DNA from: Neopestalotiopsis rosae
Taxonomy: Eukaryota; Ascomycota; Sordariomycetes; Amphisphaeriales; Sporocadaceae
Reading direction: 5' to 3'
DNA length: 64,000 nucleotides
NCBI GenBank assembly: GCA_023078685.1
Contig: JALGAS010000005.1
Location: 1,240,001-1,304,000, forward strand
The translations under genes were made by a program, and so were the position numbers. Shown piece by piece: positions 50,227 to 61,708 of this stretch. The notes under the pieces are model-generated. The model saw only the letters and a program-made list of their open reading frames with translations. It did no database searches and was not told where the DNA came from. The stretch's first letter is position 1. Every line of letters begins with the position of its first letter.

Positions 50227-51162
50227 ATGACGACGGCAGTCTTTCATCACATAGTCCCAGACTCCTTCAAGGGCAAACCGTGGTCCAAGGCCGACGGCCC
50301 GGACAAGTCATACCGCGACCAAGGTCACGAGTGGACAGTCCACAACCTCCGCGGGCGCGAGCACGAGTTCACCACGGACAATAGCGGCTTCGCCGTCGTG
50401 CACGCCCCCACCGAGGAGAAGCTCTTTGCCAGCGACGAAGCAATCCGCAGGCCCTATTACGCCGAGGTCGAGGCCTTGCTGCGGCGCACGCTCGAGGCTT
50501 CGGGCCAAGGCAACATCAAAAAAGTGCACATCTTCGACCACACCGTCCGCCGGGCGCGCAGGGCCGACGCGCCCCGCCAGCCCGTGCAGCAGGTCCACGT
50601 CGACCAGACGGCGGCGGCGGCCGCGGCGCGGGTGCGGCGCCACCTGCCCCCGGCCGAGGCAGACGAGCTGCTGCGCGGCCGCTTCGCCATCATCAACGCG
50701 TGGCGGCCCATCGAGTACGCCGCCGTCGACTTCCCCCTGGCCGTCGTGGACTGGCGCACCACCGAGCCCCGGGACTTTGTCGCCGTGGATCTCATGTATC
50801 CCAAGCGCCGCGCTGATTCTGGTCTGGGCGACTGCGACTCTGCTGCCGACGACGATGATGACCGTGGCAAGGAGAAGCTTCCCGATCCCCTAACTACGGG
50901 CTCCGTCGAGGGCTACGAGCCCCGCGGTGAGCACATTCAGGTTGCCCCCAACCCCAATCACCGCTTTTACTTTCAAAAGGACATGACGCCCGACGAGGTG
51001 CTCCTGCTCAAGTGCTACGACTCGTTTGGCGAGGGCGAGCCGGGTGGGATTCCCGGGTTGGCGGTGCGCACTCCCCATAGCGCGTTCCATGATCCCAATG
51101 CGCCCAAGGATGCGCCGGCGCGGCAAAGCATTGAGGTGCGATGTTTGGTATTTTATGAGTAG
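50227..51162 (+). CDS. CmcJ/AsaB/NvfI-type non-haem iron oxygenase, 311 aa
   Basis: Intronless. It matches the fungal family annotated variously as GA4 desaturase, AsaB hydroxylase/desaturase or CmcJ/NvfI. HVDQT at 124-128 supplies the likely iron ligands His124 and Asp126. NAWRP (157-161) and PLAVVDWRT follow, then HRFYFQKDMTPDEVLLLKCY and TPHSAFHDP (282-290, likely distal His), and a final R-x-S-I-E-V-R block. Known members use Fe(II) and 2-oxoglutarate, or rearrange peroxides, in specialised metabolism (aspergillic acid, novofumigatonin). An acidic insert (DDDDD) sits at about 208-212. It lies on the same strand between the fusion flavoenzyme and the GSH2-like ligase. Substrate unknown. 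Confidence 0.85.
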   Translation: MTTAVFHHIVPDSFKGKPWSKADGPDKSYRDQGHEWTVHNLRGREHEFTTDNSGFAVVHAPTEEKLFASDEAIRRPYYAEVEALLRRTLEASGQGNIKKVHIFDHTVRRARRADAPRQPVQQVHVDQTAAAAAARVRRHLPPAEADELLRGRFAIINAWRPIEYAAVDFPLAVVDWRTTEPRDFVAVDLMYPKRRADSGLGDCDSAADDDDDRGKEKLPDPLTTGSVEGYEPRGEHIQVAPNPNHRFYFQKDMTPDEVLLLKCYDSFGEGEPGGIPGLAVRTPHSAFHDPNAPKDAPARQSIEVRCLVFYE

Positions 51163-51768
51163 ATAAAAGCTGTTCAGATCAATTTTCTTTGGACCATCGG
51201 CAATGGAGCTCGCGTTGCTCTATATCGGTAAATCAATTAGCTGCAGTTTTCATACATTTGAATTTTACTTTGATACCAGGAGATTATTAGTGCTGTGACT
51301 GCTAGATCATCTGAAGCCTCTAAAACGTGAGAATGATGAAATGCTCCCTAGAAGATGAAAAATTATCATGCATCATCGTTGGGTCGGGCACCAAGCATTG
51401 TGAGTCCTTCGAGATAAATCTCTTGATTCGAGGTAGGATACGTTTGAAGCACCGTCAAGATCGCCACTCCAACTGCGATGATCATGTCGAATAGTAGATG
51501 GGTCGACATTTGGAGAACCCGACCATTAACGTCCGTATGACCGTCAGGGAGACGAGGACCCTGACCGCTACATGAAACCTATTTTTAGCTTTGAGATAGG
51601 TCGAGCCTGGTTCGGGTTGCCGGAGTTGGTAAATAATTGGCGGGTATATAATATGCAATGGGGTTTTCACCATTTCTACTACTAAGCGGGTATCATCCAC
51701 AGCCGAACTGTTCACTAATTTCTTTGCAATAGAACGTTCCCTAGACAAGATTAGCCGAAGCACAAGTC

Positions 51769-53437
51769 ATGGCTGCCAGAACACTCTATTCGTCCTCCTA
51801 CCCTCCGCAGCTGACTCCAGAGCAGCAAGAGCACCTGGCTTCTACAGTCCACGAGTGGACAATCACCAACGGTCTGGTGGTGCGTTCGCGCTCTGCTCAC
51901 ACAACCGCCGAGACTGCAGCTGCAGGCCATGCGTGTACCATTCCAATCACCTTGTTTCCAAGCCAGTTTCCCGCGGATTGCTTTCGTGAAGCATTAGAGG
52001 TCCAGACTGTGTATAATAGGCTGTACGCGGCCGTGGCTAGTGATGAAGAATGGCTCGGACAAATTGTGCAAGAGTAAGTGATGATCAGCCAGTATATGTT
52101 TTGCTTGTGCCAGTTTACATCGTATGCTAAAGCTAACCATGACAACAGATTGGCCCCCATAGATTCATTCATTGCCAAGCTATGGCAAATACATCACACT
52201 GTCAAGGCAGAAGGCTACGTCCAGGTAGGTCTGATTGCATACTGAAGACAATACCAACATGCGAGCTAACGCTCAGGGTGTCCAGGATCTAACGTTTGGT
52301 CTGTTTCGTTCAGACTACATGGTCCATTATCCCGAGACACAGGAACGACCCGTGATCAAGCAGGTCGAGATCAATGTCAACTCTGCGGCGTTTGGTGGAC
52401 TTGCCCCGCGCGTCACCTCTCTTCATCGCTACCTCGACTCTGTAGGCGCGTATCCCGAGTCCGTGTCTTCAGCCATCCACGCCAGCAGTCTTCCAATCAA
52501 TCCATGCACTGAGCGCATCGTATCTGGCATCGCGGCAGCTCATGCCGCCTACGGTCCATCGCCAAACGGCCACGCGACATGTATTGTCTTCGTTGTCCAG
52601 GACGTTGAGCGCAACGTGTTTGACCAGAAGCACCTCGAACTCGCTCTTTTTGCTCAGACGAAGGCCATTGTCTTCCGACTTCCCTTCACACAAGTCGTGG
52701 ATCATACTCGGCTGGACAAGGAGCGCAGGCTTCTCTACTCGTCCCCGGCTTTCCCTGACCGCACATATGAGATTTCCACCGTGTATTTTCGTGCGGGACA
52801 ATCCCCCGACGAGTACAATGACGTGACATGGGAGGCGCGCGCCCATCTTGAGCGATCCCGCGCCATCAAGTCCCCATCCGTGCTTTTACATCTGGCAGGC
52901 TTCAAAAAGGTCCAACAGATCCTTGCGGCACCAAATTCTCCGCACTTGACTCGTTTCCTGACGGAAGAACGCGACTGCGATCGTGTGCGAGCGACATTTG
53001 CACCAATGTACCCCATGGATACCTCGCCCGATGGCCAGAGGGGCCGCGAGCTGGCGACTGACCTGGAGACTGCCAAGCGGTTCGTTCTGAAACCGCAGCG
53101 AGAGGCTGGTGGTAATAATATTTACCGCAGCGCGATCCCGGACTTCTTGCAAAGTGTTCCACAGAGCCAATGGCCAGGATATGTGCTGATGGAGATGATC
53201 GAGCCCCCAGCTCAACGGAACTTTATCCTCAGAGACGGGACATCGCAGTCTGGCGGGGTGATTTGTGAACTTGGTGTCTGGGGGACTGTTCTATGGAGGA
53301 GAACCGACCAGGGAATACAAGTGTTGAACAATGACGAGGCAGGCTACCTTTTGCGAACCAAGAGCGACCAGAGCGAAGAGGGTGGAGTTGCCGCAGGCTT
53401 TGGTTCACTTGACAGCCTATGCCTGGTAGACGTCTAG
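51769..53437 (+). CDS. Eukaryotic-type glutathione synthetase family ATP-grasp ligase, 510 aa
   Basis: Exons 51769-52073, 52149-52224 and 52286-53437 (511 codons). The last acceptor was placed at 52285, because this gives VQDLTFGLFRSDYMVH as in the family and a better branch-to-AG distance than 52276. Family marks: KQVEINVNSAAFGGL, NVFDQKHLE, KKVQQILA, KPQREAGGNNIY (396-407) and EEGGVAAGFG near the end. Glutathione synthetase joins gamma-Glu-Cys to Gly using ATP in the cytosol. Odd points: the usual EGGGNN glycine loop reads EAGGNN (Ala401), and the normally small residue before KKVQQ is Phe. It may be the housekeeping GSH2 or a diverged paralogue serving the adjacent oxidoreductases. It converges with DPH2, 66 bp between stops. 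Confidence 0.88.
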
Positions 53438-53503
53438 ATAGATTCCATCGGTGCAAGGTCTTGTATGTGGTCACAGATGATGTTCTGCGCTATAGAGGCA
53501 CAC

Positions 53504-55306
53504 TCAGTTTCTCTCGCTGTCGTCCCCCACTGTGTATCCTCGTGCGACTCCGCTGCGTCCTTCTTGTACCAACGTACTATCCTCATACTCTTTCTCATCG
53601 TCGTCAATTTCTCTGAAATCGCTTCCAAGACCCTGCCATGTCCGTTGCGAGCGCAAGTATTGAGCGCCAGGGCTGACGACGCCATTGACCATGGCTAGTT
53701 CGCCAATCTTGTGTTGGACGAGGGCGTTTGAGGGGTCTTTTGGTTTTGTCGCCGAGGAGGAATTTTCTGTTGACGCGACATCCTTCTTGGCGGCTTGCTG
53801 ATTTCGGATCGCCATTCTCATGGGCCGGCTGTTGCTAATGAGCTTTCCAGTGCGAAGGTCAAATTCGGGAGCCTCTGATTCTTCGTCAGACACACCGCCC
53901 TCAACGTCTTGCGCAGCATTGTTGTAGTCTTCCGTGCCTTCATCGTTCTCGTCCTTGGTTTCATCCTCGGAATCCTTTCCGACCCCCTCAATTCCGCCCC
54001 ACCAGCTTCCATCCCAAATTCGTTTGTCATCACCTGCCAGGGCGAGTTCCAATTCGAACGGAGTGAGCACAGGCTTCCACATACCATCCTGCTCTACCAA
54101 GCCACTTTCCCAGCAGCCGACGACAACCCAGCCGTCAACCTCTGCGAAGTTGGCGAGTTTCGCAGCGTTCAGCTTGCCGACTACAATGGTGTAGCTCTTC
54201 TTGCCAGCCGCCGCGATTTGATCCTTGAGCTTGGTAATGGTGGGCAGATAATTCGCTACAGATAGTGTGTTCACCAAGATTCCAAAGATGGAGGCTGTCG
54301 CAAGTCGAATCACTAGACCGTATCTCCGGCTGAGCATTTTTGACGTGATGGACGGGTCGGGTTTCGAGTCTGTTGGCGTCGTGTAGGGCGACACTGGGGT
54401 GTCATATATGCGCAACGACGAGAGTCGCGAGGAGAGCGTGAGCAGCAGAGCTGCTGGCGGTGTCGAGATATGAAACATGTGATGATTTTGCAGGTTAGTG
54501 GTTGAAGATTGCAATTCTTTTGGTGATTCATCTTCAGACTGGACGAGCTTTCGATTCGGTATCGTCGCGCTTGGATCTCGGACAATTTCTGTCGCCTTGA
54601 CGTTCGTCCAGCCCCTCTCGGCCAGTTTGTCACAAATCGGCTTCACGTGGTCCTGAAACATGACATCTGCCATGATCACGACATTTTCCTCCTTTTTGTT
54701 GTCAAACTCCTTCTCAAACGCCTCACATACGGCATCATAATCAAGTTCCTGCTTTGTAAATACGTGAAGCACGGGTAACCTCGCAGTAGGACTCAGACAG
54801 GCCCGTCCGTAGTGTACTACAGCCTCAGCATCTGCATGCTCAGCGGCTATTTCGTCAACGCAGCACGAGCTATACGATGTGTCAGCCAAGACGTATAATC
54901 TTGGTATGCTCTTCTCGGGTTCCTGTCCATCTGGGAGCGCAGACTCTGCCGCCTCGCCATTCGTAGGTTTAGTCGTCGCATTCATGTCGGTCTCTAAATC
55001 GCTTGAACCATTGGTGGTCTCAACAGGGGCGTTGCTCAAGGGCAGGCCCCTCAGCTCTTGGTTCAAGGCTTCCACGACCCATCCGGCATCCCTCAGCATG
55101 GCATCTGGAAACTGTAGTGCCACCCGCCGCCAGCCCTTCTGAGCAATCTCAGAGGCAGTTCGTTCGATTTCGTAGACGCGTCGAAGCTCATCGTCGGTCC
55201 TCTTGGATCTCTCGGCCTCTAGGGCAGCATTGGGCGTCGGATCTTCGTCAAAGGTGTGCTCTGCGGGCGTCGAGAGGACGGGCGCAGAGGTCAGGTCGGA
55301 CGCCAT
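53504..55306 (-). CDS. dph2: Diphthamide biosynthesis protein 2, 600 aa
   Basis: Intronless. Dph2 pairs with Dph1 in the radical-SAM-like [4Fe-4S] complex that transfers the 3-amino-3-carboxypropyl group from SAM to the target histidine of translation elongation factor 2. The conserved pattern is present: RVALQFPDAM, then SYSSCCVDE with Cys148/Cys149, YGRACLSP with Cys170, and WVVVGCWESG with Cys398, matching the spacing seen in yeast Dph2 (Cys106/107/128/362). An inserted low-complexity stretch (about 90-130) and an acidic C-terminal region are usual in fungal homologues. C-terminal end GAQYLRSQRTWQGL is also typical. Cytosolic housekeeping gene; useful as a synteny anchor. Confidence 0.93.
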   Translation of the reverse strand: MASDLTSAPVLSTPAEHTFDEDPTPNAALEAERSKRTDDELRRVYEIERTASEIAQKGWRRVALQFPDAMLRDAGWVVEALNQELRGLPLSNAPVETTNGSSDLETDMNATTKPTNGEAAESALPDGQEPEKSIPRLYVLADTSYSSCCVDEIAAEHADAEAVVHYGRACLSPTARLPVLHVFTKQELDYDAVCEAFEKEFDNKKEENVVIMADVMFQDHVKPICDKLAERGWTNVKATEIVRDPSATIPNRKLVQSEDESPKELQSSTTNLQNHHMFHISTPPAALLLTLSSRLSSLRIYDTPVSPYTTPTDSKPDPSITSKMLSRRYGLVIRLATASIFGILVNTLSVANYLPTITKLKDQIAAAGKKSYTIVVGKLNAAKLANFAEVDGWVVVGCWESGLVEQDGMWKPVLTPFELELALAGDDKRIWDGSWWGGIEGVGKDSEDETKDENDEGTEDYNNAAQDVEGGVSDEESEAPEFDLRTGKLISNSRPMRMAIRNQQAAKKDVASTENSSSATKPKDPSNALVQHKIGELAMVNGVVSPGAQYLRSQRTWQGLGSDFREIDDDEKEYEDSTLVQEGRSGVARGYTVGDDSERN

Positions 55307-55812
55307 GGCCGGCGATCTTGGGGACCCAGGTGAAGGGTAAGATTATATGAAGAGCTGGTCTTCTTGGCTCGGTAGTTGAAGTCTAGTATCCGTATGATGC
55401 ACACAATATACACCAAGAAATTCACGAGGAAATGAAACTTCAAAGAAGATCCGCGCAGTGATGGGAACTTTTTTTTTTGGAGGGGCAGTTGCGAGGTACT
55501 GTAATGGTGGGGGCGGGGCAGAGAATTTTTGACGTCGAACGATCTATGGTTAGGGGACCATGGCACCAGCCAGTGGAGACCCTGCAAGCAACACTAGTCT
55601 CGCGCATAGCGAATAATGCATAACCAGAACGTCAGCAATATTATATCCTTGACACTTATCCGAATCGCGCATCTATACTCTTAGTATACTCAAAAGGTAC
55701 GTCATCAGTCAAGGAACTATTGGATCTTGCATGTCTGGAAAAAGAATCAGTTTTGCTACGACTATTTTCCATCTACGTTTTGCTGTGTAGGCCAATGAGT
55801 TATTTTGTGTTC

Positions 55813-55826
55813 TTTTTTTTTTTTTT
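55813..55826 (+). repeat. Poly-T run, 14 nt
   Basis: An uninterrupted run of T in the intergenic region between the DPH2 and FAT1 genes. Homopolymer runs of this size are common between fungal genes and are prone to sequencing error; no function assigned. Confidence 0.6.
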
Positions 55827-55986
55827 AAGAGTTAACATTGGAGACTATGTATCGTCGAAGCAGGTCAAGAATAAGACCAATTTCAGAGGCCTTTTTACTG
55901 TGTATATGATTAATAAATTCTGTATCTTGTCAGGGAACGTTGAAGAATAAGAAAACGAGAATGGAAATCCGCTGTATATTCAAGTA

Positions 55987-57885
55987 TTATAGCTTCACTC
56001 TGCCCCCGTTCAACTCTTGCCAGTCCTTCTGACCAAAGCGGACATAAGTATCACCCTTCAACCACCACAACTCATCATCGCCCATCTTGCTAGGCTCCAC
56101 TCCTTGGGTTCTGAGTTCCTGCTTCTGATGCTTGTTGGTTCCCGTGACCGAAAGTCCACCATCTTTGACCAGTCTCAGGAATATGGGTACTGCGTATTTG
56201 GGCAGCATCTTCTTGCCATGTTGTGCCAGGCTTCTCATCACAACCTCGCTCGGCTGCTCCTTTAGTACAAGTGCCACGCAGCCAGCCCGGCCGTCGTGAT
56301 TGGGCAGCTGTACGCCATAAACATTGGCCTCTTGCACGCTCGGGTGCAGGCCAAGCATCTGCGACACTTCCGTTGTAGCGACGTTTTCGCTCTTCCATCG
56401 GAATGTGTCGCCGATCCGGTCATGGAAGTACATTCGCCCTTCCTTGTCCCAGCTGACAAGATCTCCGGTTCGGAAGAATCCGTCTCCCTTCTTCAATACG
56501 TCAAGGATGATCTTGCTCTCTGTGGCCTTCTTGTTGTTGTAATATCCTTGAAACTGCGCTTCGTAATCCTTCATATCCTGGATGTATACGACCATTTCTC
56601 CAATCTCTCCACGTGCAACCTCTCGACCCAGTCCAGTCTTTGGGTCCCTTCTGACCTCGGCTGTATCGGGATCAACGTCGATGATGGTGATTCGGGATCT
56701 GATGATTTTCTCGAAGATCCAACCGTTTCGACCAATGGCACCGGCGGAGAAGCTATTCCACGTCGCGTTCCATGTCGCAAAGAAGCCTTCAGTGGCGCTG
56801 TAAAACTCGGCAATTCTTTCAATGCCAAAGCGCTCACGAGCCCTTTCCCAGACATCGGGCCTCAAACCATTACCGTATGCTAACTGAACCTTGTGTTTCT
56901 TGTCCATATTCTCTCCTGTGACTGGATCTATCTCGGAAGGAGCAGCGAGGAGATATCTCATGGACTCGCCCACGTACTGAATCGTCGTGGCATCAAAGCG
57001 CCGTACGTCTGTCCAAAATGTCTTGGTGGAGAATTTCTTTCCGAGAGCGATCGTGGACCCAGCTTCTAGGATATGTGTAACTCCCATGATAAATGCTGAG
57101 CTGTGGTACAGAGGCATACAGGTATAGAAGATGTCGTTCGGCTTCGTGGCCAGCCAGCCTGTAGCAAAGCTCCCGGCAACCGTGAGCTTGAGCCACGCCA
57201 CAATCGCAGCCTTGGGCAATCCGGTTGTGCCCGAGGTGAATATGAGAACAGCCGTATCTCGGGGAAGCTCGCCGCAGCGCAAAGAGTCCGGAGGACGCTC
57301 GCTGCTTGATGCGTGAACCTCGGCAATGATTTCGCCTGTCAAAAAGTCGATGGGTAGTCCTGCGAGAGATGCGCGTACGTCTTCATCCAAGTTCTGATCT
57401 AATTCAGGATCGACTAGCATCAAAACAGCATCTACAGCTTTGACGCAATGCGTCAATGCTTTGCCCGTCAGGTTGTAGTTGATGAATGCAGGCTTGGCTC
57501 CAATGGACCACAAACCAAAGCAAATTAAGACGAAATGGTCCGAGTTTTGAAAATTCATGGCCACTACATCACCTTTCTTGATACCGTATTTCGTCTTGAA
57601 CCAGTTGCCGTATCTGAGAGCCATTTCGTAGGACTGGGCATAAGTCCATGTTCTATCCTCAAACATGAGATAGATGTGATCAGCCGTTGCCTTGGTGGTG
57701 GCGCGATCCTCTAGTATATAGAAAGTGCTGACTTTGTCATGCTTTTCACGTTGGGTGCTGCGCCGAGTGGCCATGAAGGCGCCGCGCAGAAGCGTATAAT
57801 CGTACCATAGCCCAGATTTTGCGTTGAGATATGCGAGGCCGGCGGCAACTGCCGGTACGGCCAACGCAAGAGGGTCTGATCTCAT
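55987..57885 (-). CDS. fat1: Very-long-chain fatty acid transporter/acyl-CoA synthetase (FAT1-like), 632 aa
   Basis: Single exon. Fat1/FATP proteins activate very-long-chain fatty acids with ATP and CoA and aid fatty-acid uptake at ER, peroxisome and plasma membrane. An N-terminal hydrophobic segment (about 5-20) is followed by the AMP-binding core: LIFTSGTTGLPKAAI, YSATEGFF and FRTGDLVSWDKEGRMYF. The FATP signature DRIGDTFRWKSENVATTEV is complete. Length is slightly below yeast Fat1 (669 aa) and normal for filamentous fungi. The C-terminus ends GGRVKL with no clear peroxisomal PTS1. The start at 57885 keeps the N-terminal membrane segment. Confidence 0.93.
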   Translation of the reverse strand: MRSDPLALAVPAVAAGLAYLNAKSGLWYDYTLLRGAFMATRRSTQREKHDKVSTFYILEDRATTKATADHIYLMFEDRTWTYAQSYEMALRYGNWFKTKYGIKKGDVVAMNFQNSDHFVLICFGLWSIGAKPAFINYNLTGKALTHCVKAVDAVLMLVDPELDQNLDEDVRASLAGLPIDFLTGEIIAEVHASSSERPPDSLRCGELPRDTAVLIFTSGTTGLPKAAIVAWLKLTVAGSFATGWLATKPNDIFYTCMPLYHSSAFIMGVTHILEAGSTIALGKKFSTKTFWTDVRRFDATTIQYVGESMRYLLAAPSEIDPVTGENMDKKHKVQLAYGNGLRPDVWERARERFGIERIAEFYSATEGFFATWNATWNSFSAGAIGRNGWIFEKIIRSRITIIDVDPDTAEVRRDPKTGLGREVARGEIGEMVVYIQDMKDYEAQFQGYYNNKKATESKIILDVLKKGDGFFRTGDLVSWDKEGRMYFHDRIGDTFRWKSENVATTEVSQMLGLHPSVQEANVYGVQLPNHDGRAGCVALVLKEQPSEVVMRSLAQHGKKMLPKYAVPIFLRLVKDGGLSVTGTNKHQKQELRTQGVEPSKMGDDELWWLKGDTYVRFGQKDWQELNGGRVKL

Positions 57886-59720
57886 TGAGAATTGTTAGCA
57901 ACAGCAAAAGCGCCAGTACGTACATAGCAATCTTATCAGGGTAAGAAATCGGACGACTTACCTGGCATCCCAGCCGTGCGACGTGGAGTAGATGGGTGAG
58001 ACTGCTATAGGCTAGGCGTCAAGGTTTGTTTTATAAGCCAACCGTGATCAGGACGGTGGTATAAGACTGCTTGTATAATGATAAAGCTCCCGAGAAGGAA
58101 GAGCTGGAACATGTATGGTGAAAAAAAAAGTATTGGCAATGTCAATTCAAAAAGACTGATGTGCAAGAAGAATTTCGGTACAACAGATCACAGCTTAGGG
58201 GAAAAAGGAAGCACGTTAGAGGCTGTGGCCTAGCACCAAGAAATTCACGGACTATTAGTGACGAGTTGTGAATGATGGAGACGCTGAACGGCAAAACGGA
58301 TCGCCGGTGGGTTATGATGTCCGTCGGCCCTGGTCATGCTCGTGGAAGAGACCCTGTAACTTGGATCAAGGTTTGCGGGGCTCATCCCTGATGGCCAACA
58401 ATGTGATGCAAAAAATTGCACGCTCGCTGCGGTTCTCGAAACCGAAGGGTGATTGTCCCGTTGAGGACATGGAAACGACAGACAACAAAGGCGCGACGGG
58501 CAGCGTCGAGGCTACCAATGTCCCCCTCCATGACGATACATTGCTGGTCGATTAGCGTGGTATCAGTGAACTCTCACTGGTTCTCAGCTGTGACGCTCAA
58601 TTGGGAGGGGGTATGGCATGGTGATTGTGCCTCGGCTGGCATGAGCAGGCGGCGCGGAACATTAGCTTAGTACGAGGAGCTGCGAGCTACCTAATCTACC
58701 AAACTACCTACCGGATCGACGAGAACGGAAGGGAAATCCAAATAGAATCAAGGATGATATGAGCTTATTCTGGGAACTCTTCATTCCTCGGAGCTAGTGC
58801 GAATGCCGATAGGTCAGCTCGGCCTGCGCACTTTCTTCAGCAGGACATGCTGTGTGACTTGGCGGGAAAAAAAAGCCAGGCCAACATCGTGTGCTCCGTA
58901 TCCGCACAACACGTTGTTATGGTCCGACGTCGATATTACAGATTATTCCTGGAGCCCGCCAGTACTCGGGAAATTCTTCTTGATGAGACGGATTTCGTAG
59001 CGCCTGTATGCTAACTTTTGGTCATGTTTGATGGACGGTGACCTCTACCGTAAATAGCGGGCTAGGCTACTTCAAGTAGCCCAAGATGTGGAAACGGTGC
59101 AATCGCATCTCATCATTGAGACCAGGGTCGCGGCAACGTGGCGTCTGGCCTTCAGGAACGGGGGCATCGCAATGAAATTGTGCCGGTTGTGCTGATCCAA
59201 GTCCTTTCTGTGCGAAATAGTAGGACAAAGCAGACATATGAAGTTTCACTTCTTGTTAGAGACGCACATAGAGTGGTTTGGTATTTGGATAACTGTAGTC
59301 AGGCGACGATGCAGGTCCTTCGGCGCAATGCCAGAACGACACTTCCAGATGCAGGTGTCGAATTGATCGTTTCTGGAATAATGCTAGGTTCGTAGGGCGG
59401 TAGAACCCGAGCGCATGGGTTTCTGCTACCGGACCACAACATAGGAACTGCCAACTGCGCCTGCCGTAGGGGGTCAAGCTCCCGCTAATTGGAGCGTTCC
59501 TACACTAGCCGGGAAGACCTAGCAGCGTGCGCTCAGTGGACATCCACCTCCTCTTATCACCACGTGAATGCTATTTATCGTGCTTACATCACTGAGGAAA
59601 GCTGCCAAATTGCCATAGCTACACGGGTTCAGCTGTCGCGAAGTGGATGCTGCGCCCTGAACCAAACTCGCCTTACCAGCTCGACGATGCTACTTGCTAG
59701 CATTGCCAACCACCATCGCC
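57886..59720. other. Intergenic between FAT1 and PIG-S genes
   Basis: Divergent upstream regions of two housekeeping genes, about 1.8 kb. A plus-strand frame at 58268-58555 has no domain and poor codon quality. No RNA gene or repeat recognised. Confidence 0.5.
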
Positions 59721-61424
59721 ATGTCTTCTGCCGTTGACTATGGCGTCAATTCCGAATTGACCTCTAGGAAGACTACAGCGCCAGCTGGAGCTGTTGATCC
59801 TCCATCCTACGAGGAACCCACCACCACCGCGTCCAAAAAGGAGCCGCCCCCTGAGAAGGCCACCGATGCGCGACGGCGCTCCTGGGTTATAGCTTCATTC
59901 TGGGCCATCGTCGTCCTTCTTGGCTTGCCAATATGGTGGCAAACAACCAGTATATACCGGGCGAACTTGCCCGTGGAACAGATGTTGGAATGGTCTGATG
60001 GCAAGGTGTGTTGGCTCTCTACCCCGTCAATCTAGATATACGACCAGCCTGGCTCACCATGTTACCTCTTACAGGCGTGTCGACCTGTATTTCCACTCCG
60101 CATCTCGATCGATCCTGGCACTCTGCAAGAGCAGGAGGCAGAGAATCTATTGCGTCTCACACAACATGCGCTCGACGACCTTAATGACTTCTCAGCACAT
60201 CACTTGAGGTTGCAATTGGCTTCGAAAGAGGCACAGCAAGATTCTGATGTCGCCCTCACGATCAGACTCACGCCTGCAGAGTCAACACATGCAGCGACGT
60301 CCTCGCTTCACCCGCATTACCCGATCCTCGATGTCTCCTATCCACCAAACTCGATTCCGACTGCCAACTCGCCATCCTCAGGTCTAGCGACATACCTGGC
60401 TACACAACTACGTTCTACGTTTTCTGAGGAGCAGAACATCATATCGTACCTGCTCGAGACGTCGTCCGTGCATATGGAGCAGCAGCCCAAGGCTGTTTCT
60501 CAGGAAGTGGCAGATTCGTTGTCGAAGCGCATGACCAGATCGATGAAGTACTCAAGGACATATCATCTCACCTTCTCCTTGTTCACAAGTGGTTCTGCAC
60601 CGAGCAGCTGGGAGATCGAGGCGGCCATCGACGAATATATGAAGCCCGTGCTCGATATGCTGGCTCCCATACACAATTTCACCATTGACACCCAAGTTCA
60701 GCTCTATGCTGCACCTGGTGTTCAGTCTCAGGTCCTCAGCAAGGAGGACTTGTCATCTTTCATCAACGCGGCAGAGTGGCCATTGTCACCCTCCATTGGT
60801 GGAGCGCCTACAGTCAACTTTGTTGTATACATAGGAAACCAGACAATCGGAACAGAAGCATCGGAGACATCACAGTCGTGGCTCATTCCCCAATGGGGCA
60901 CGGTCTATCTGCTTTCTCCTCCCTCGACCCCCCACGTTTCCACCGAGACTCTGAAGCAGCCGATCTTGACCTTTACTTCGCACTTGCTTTCGCTCCTCGG
61001 TACCCCGCAATCAGGTTCATTACCCCTGCGTCTGTCAACTTTGAATCGGGTCCGGTCAGCCGACCTACTACTGCGCGCTTCGTCCTCATTGGGGTCTTTA
61101 GCACGGCTGTCGCTCGCTTTGCCTAGCATATCCATTCCATCTCGGGTTGCTGATGGTGTTGCCAAGTCCATGCATCATTTAGAGCTTGCTTGTTCCAGCC
61201 TTGGGAACCCCAAGGGTTTAGAGCATGCACGAATTGCCGAGGCAGAGGCAGAACGCGCGTTCTTTGAGAAGAGCATGGTTGGTCAGCTCTATTTCCCAGA
61301 TGAACATAAGGTTGCAGTCTACCTGCCGCTATTGGGCCCAGTAGGCGTACCCCTCGTCATGGGGTTGCTAAATGAGTTTAAAGCCTGGAGAAACAGGCGT
61401 AGGCAAAAAGCCAAGTCAACGTAG
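59721..61424 (+). CDS. gpi17: GPI transamidase component PIG-S/GPI17, 544 aa
   Basis: Exons 59721-60005 and 60075-61424, split by a 69-bp GTGTGT...CTTACAG intron; 545 codons. PIG-S is a subunit of the ER complex that swaps the C-terminal peptide of precursors for a GPI anchor. Topology fits: a cytosolic Pro-rich N-terminus, TM1 at about 54-73 (VIASFWAIVVLLGLPIWW), a large lumenal domain with YHLTFSLF, WLIPQWGTVYLL and NFVVYIGN blocks, and a C-terminal TM (VAVYLPLLGPVGVPLVMGLL) with a basic tail. The ATG at 59721 has a good context (CATCGCCATG). It may act on GPI proteins such as the aspartic protease of this window. Confidence 0.9.
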
Positions 61425-61708
61425 TACCTAAATAGTAAAGACTCTAAATTTGAAAGATATAAGCATGAATGATGATCCTGTAGAAGTCACTTTCTATCAT
61501 TGCCTGCAAATTGAATTGCTGTGCGTTTGTCCACGTGGCGGATGACCCGGCAAATGTCGTAGGTTCCTTAATGCACATGACAGACAGCATTTGTTGGTGT
61601 TGGAGATGTTGTAGTATCATGGATGTAGCTATTGGCCGGGCGACTAATACTGTGCTTGGGAATCATTCAAGTATTCCAACCACAAAGGCGATGATATATT
61701 TGACAAGT

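Noticed and set aside
58268..58555. 95-codon frame upstream of the PIG-S gene
   Set aside because: No domain, no conserved pattern and poor codon choice; likely chance.
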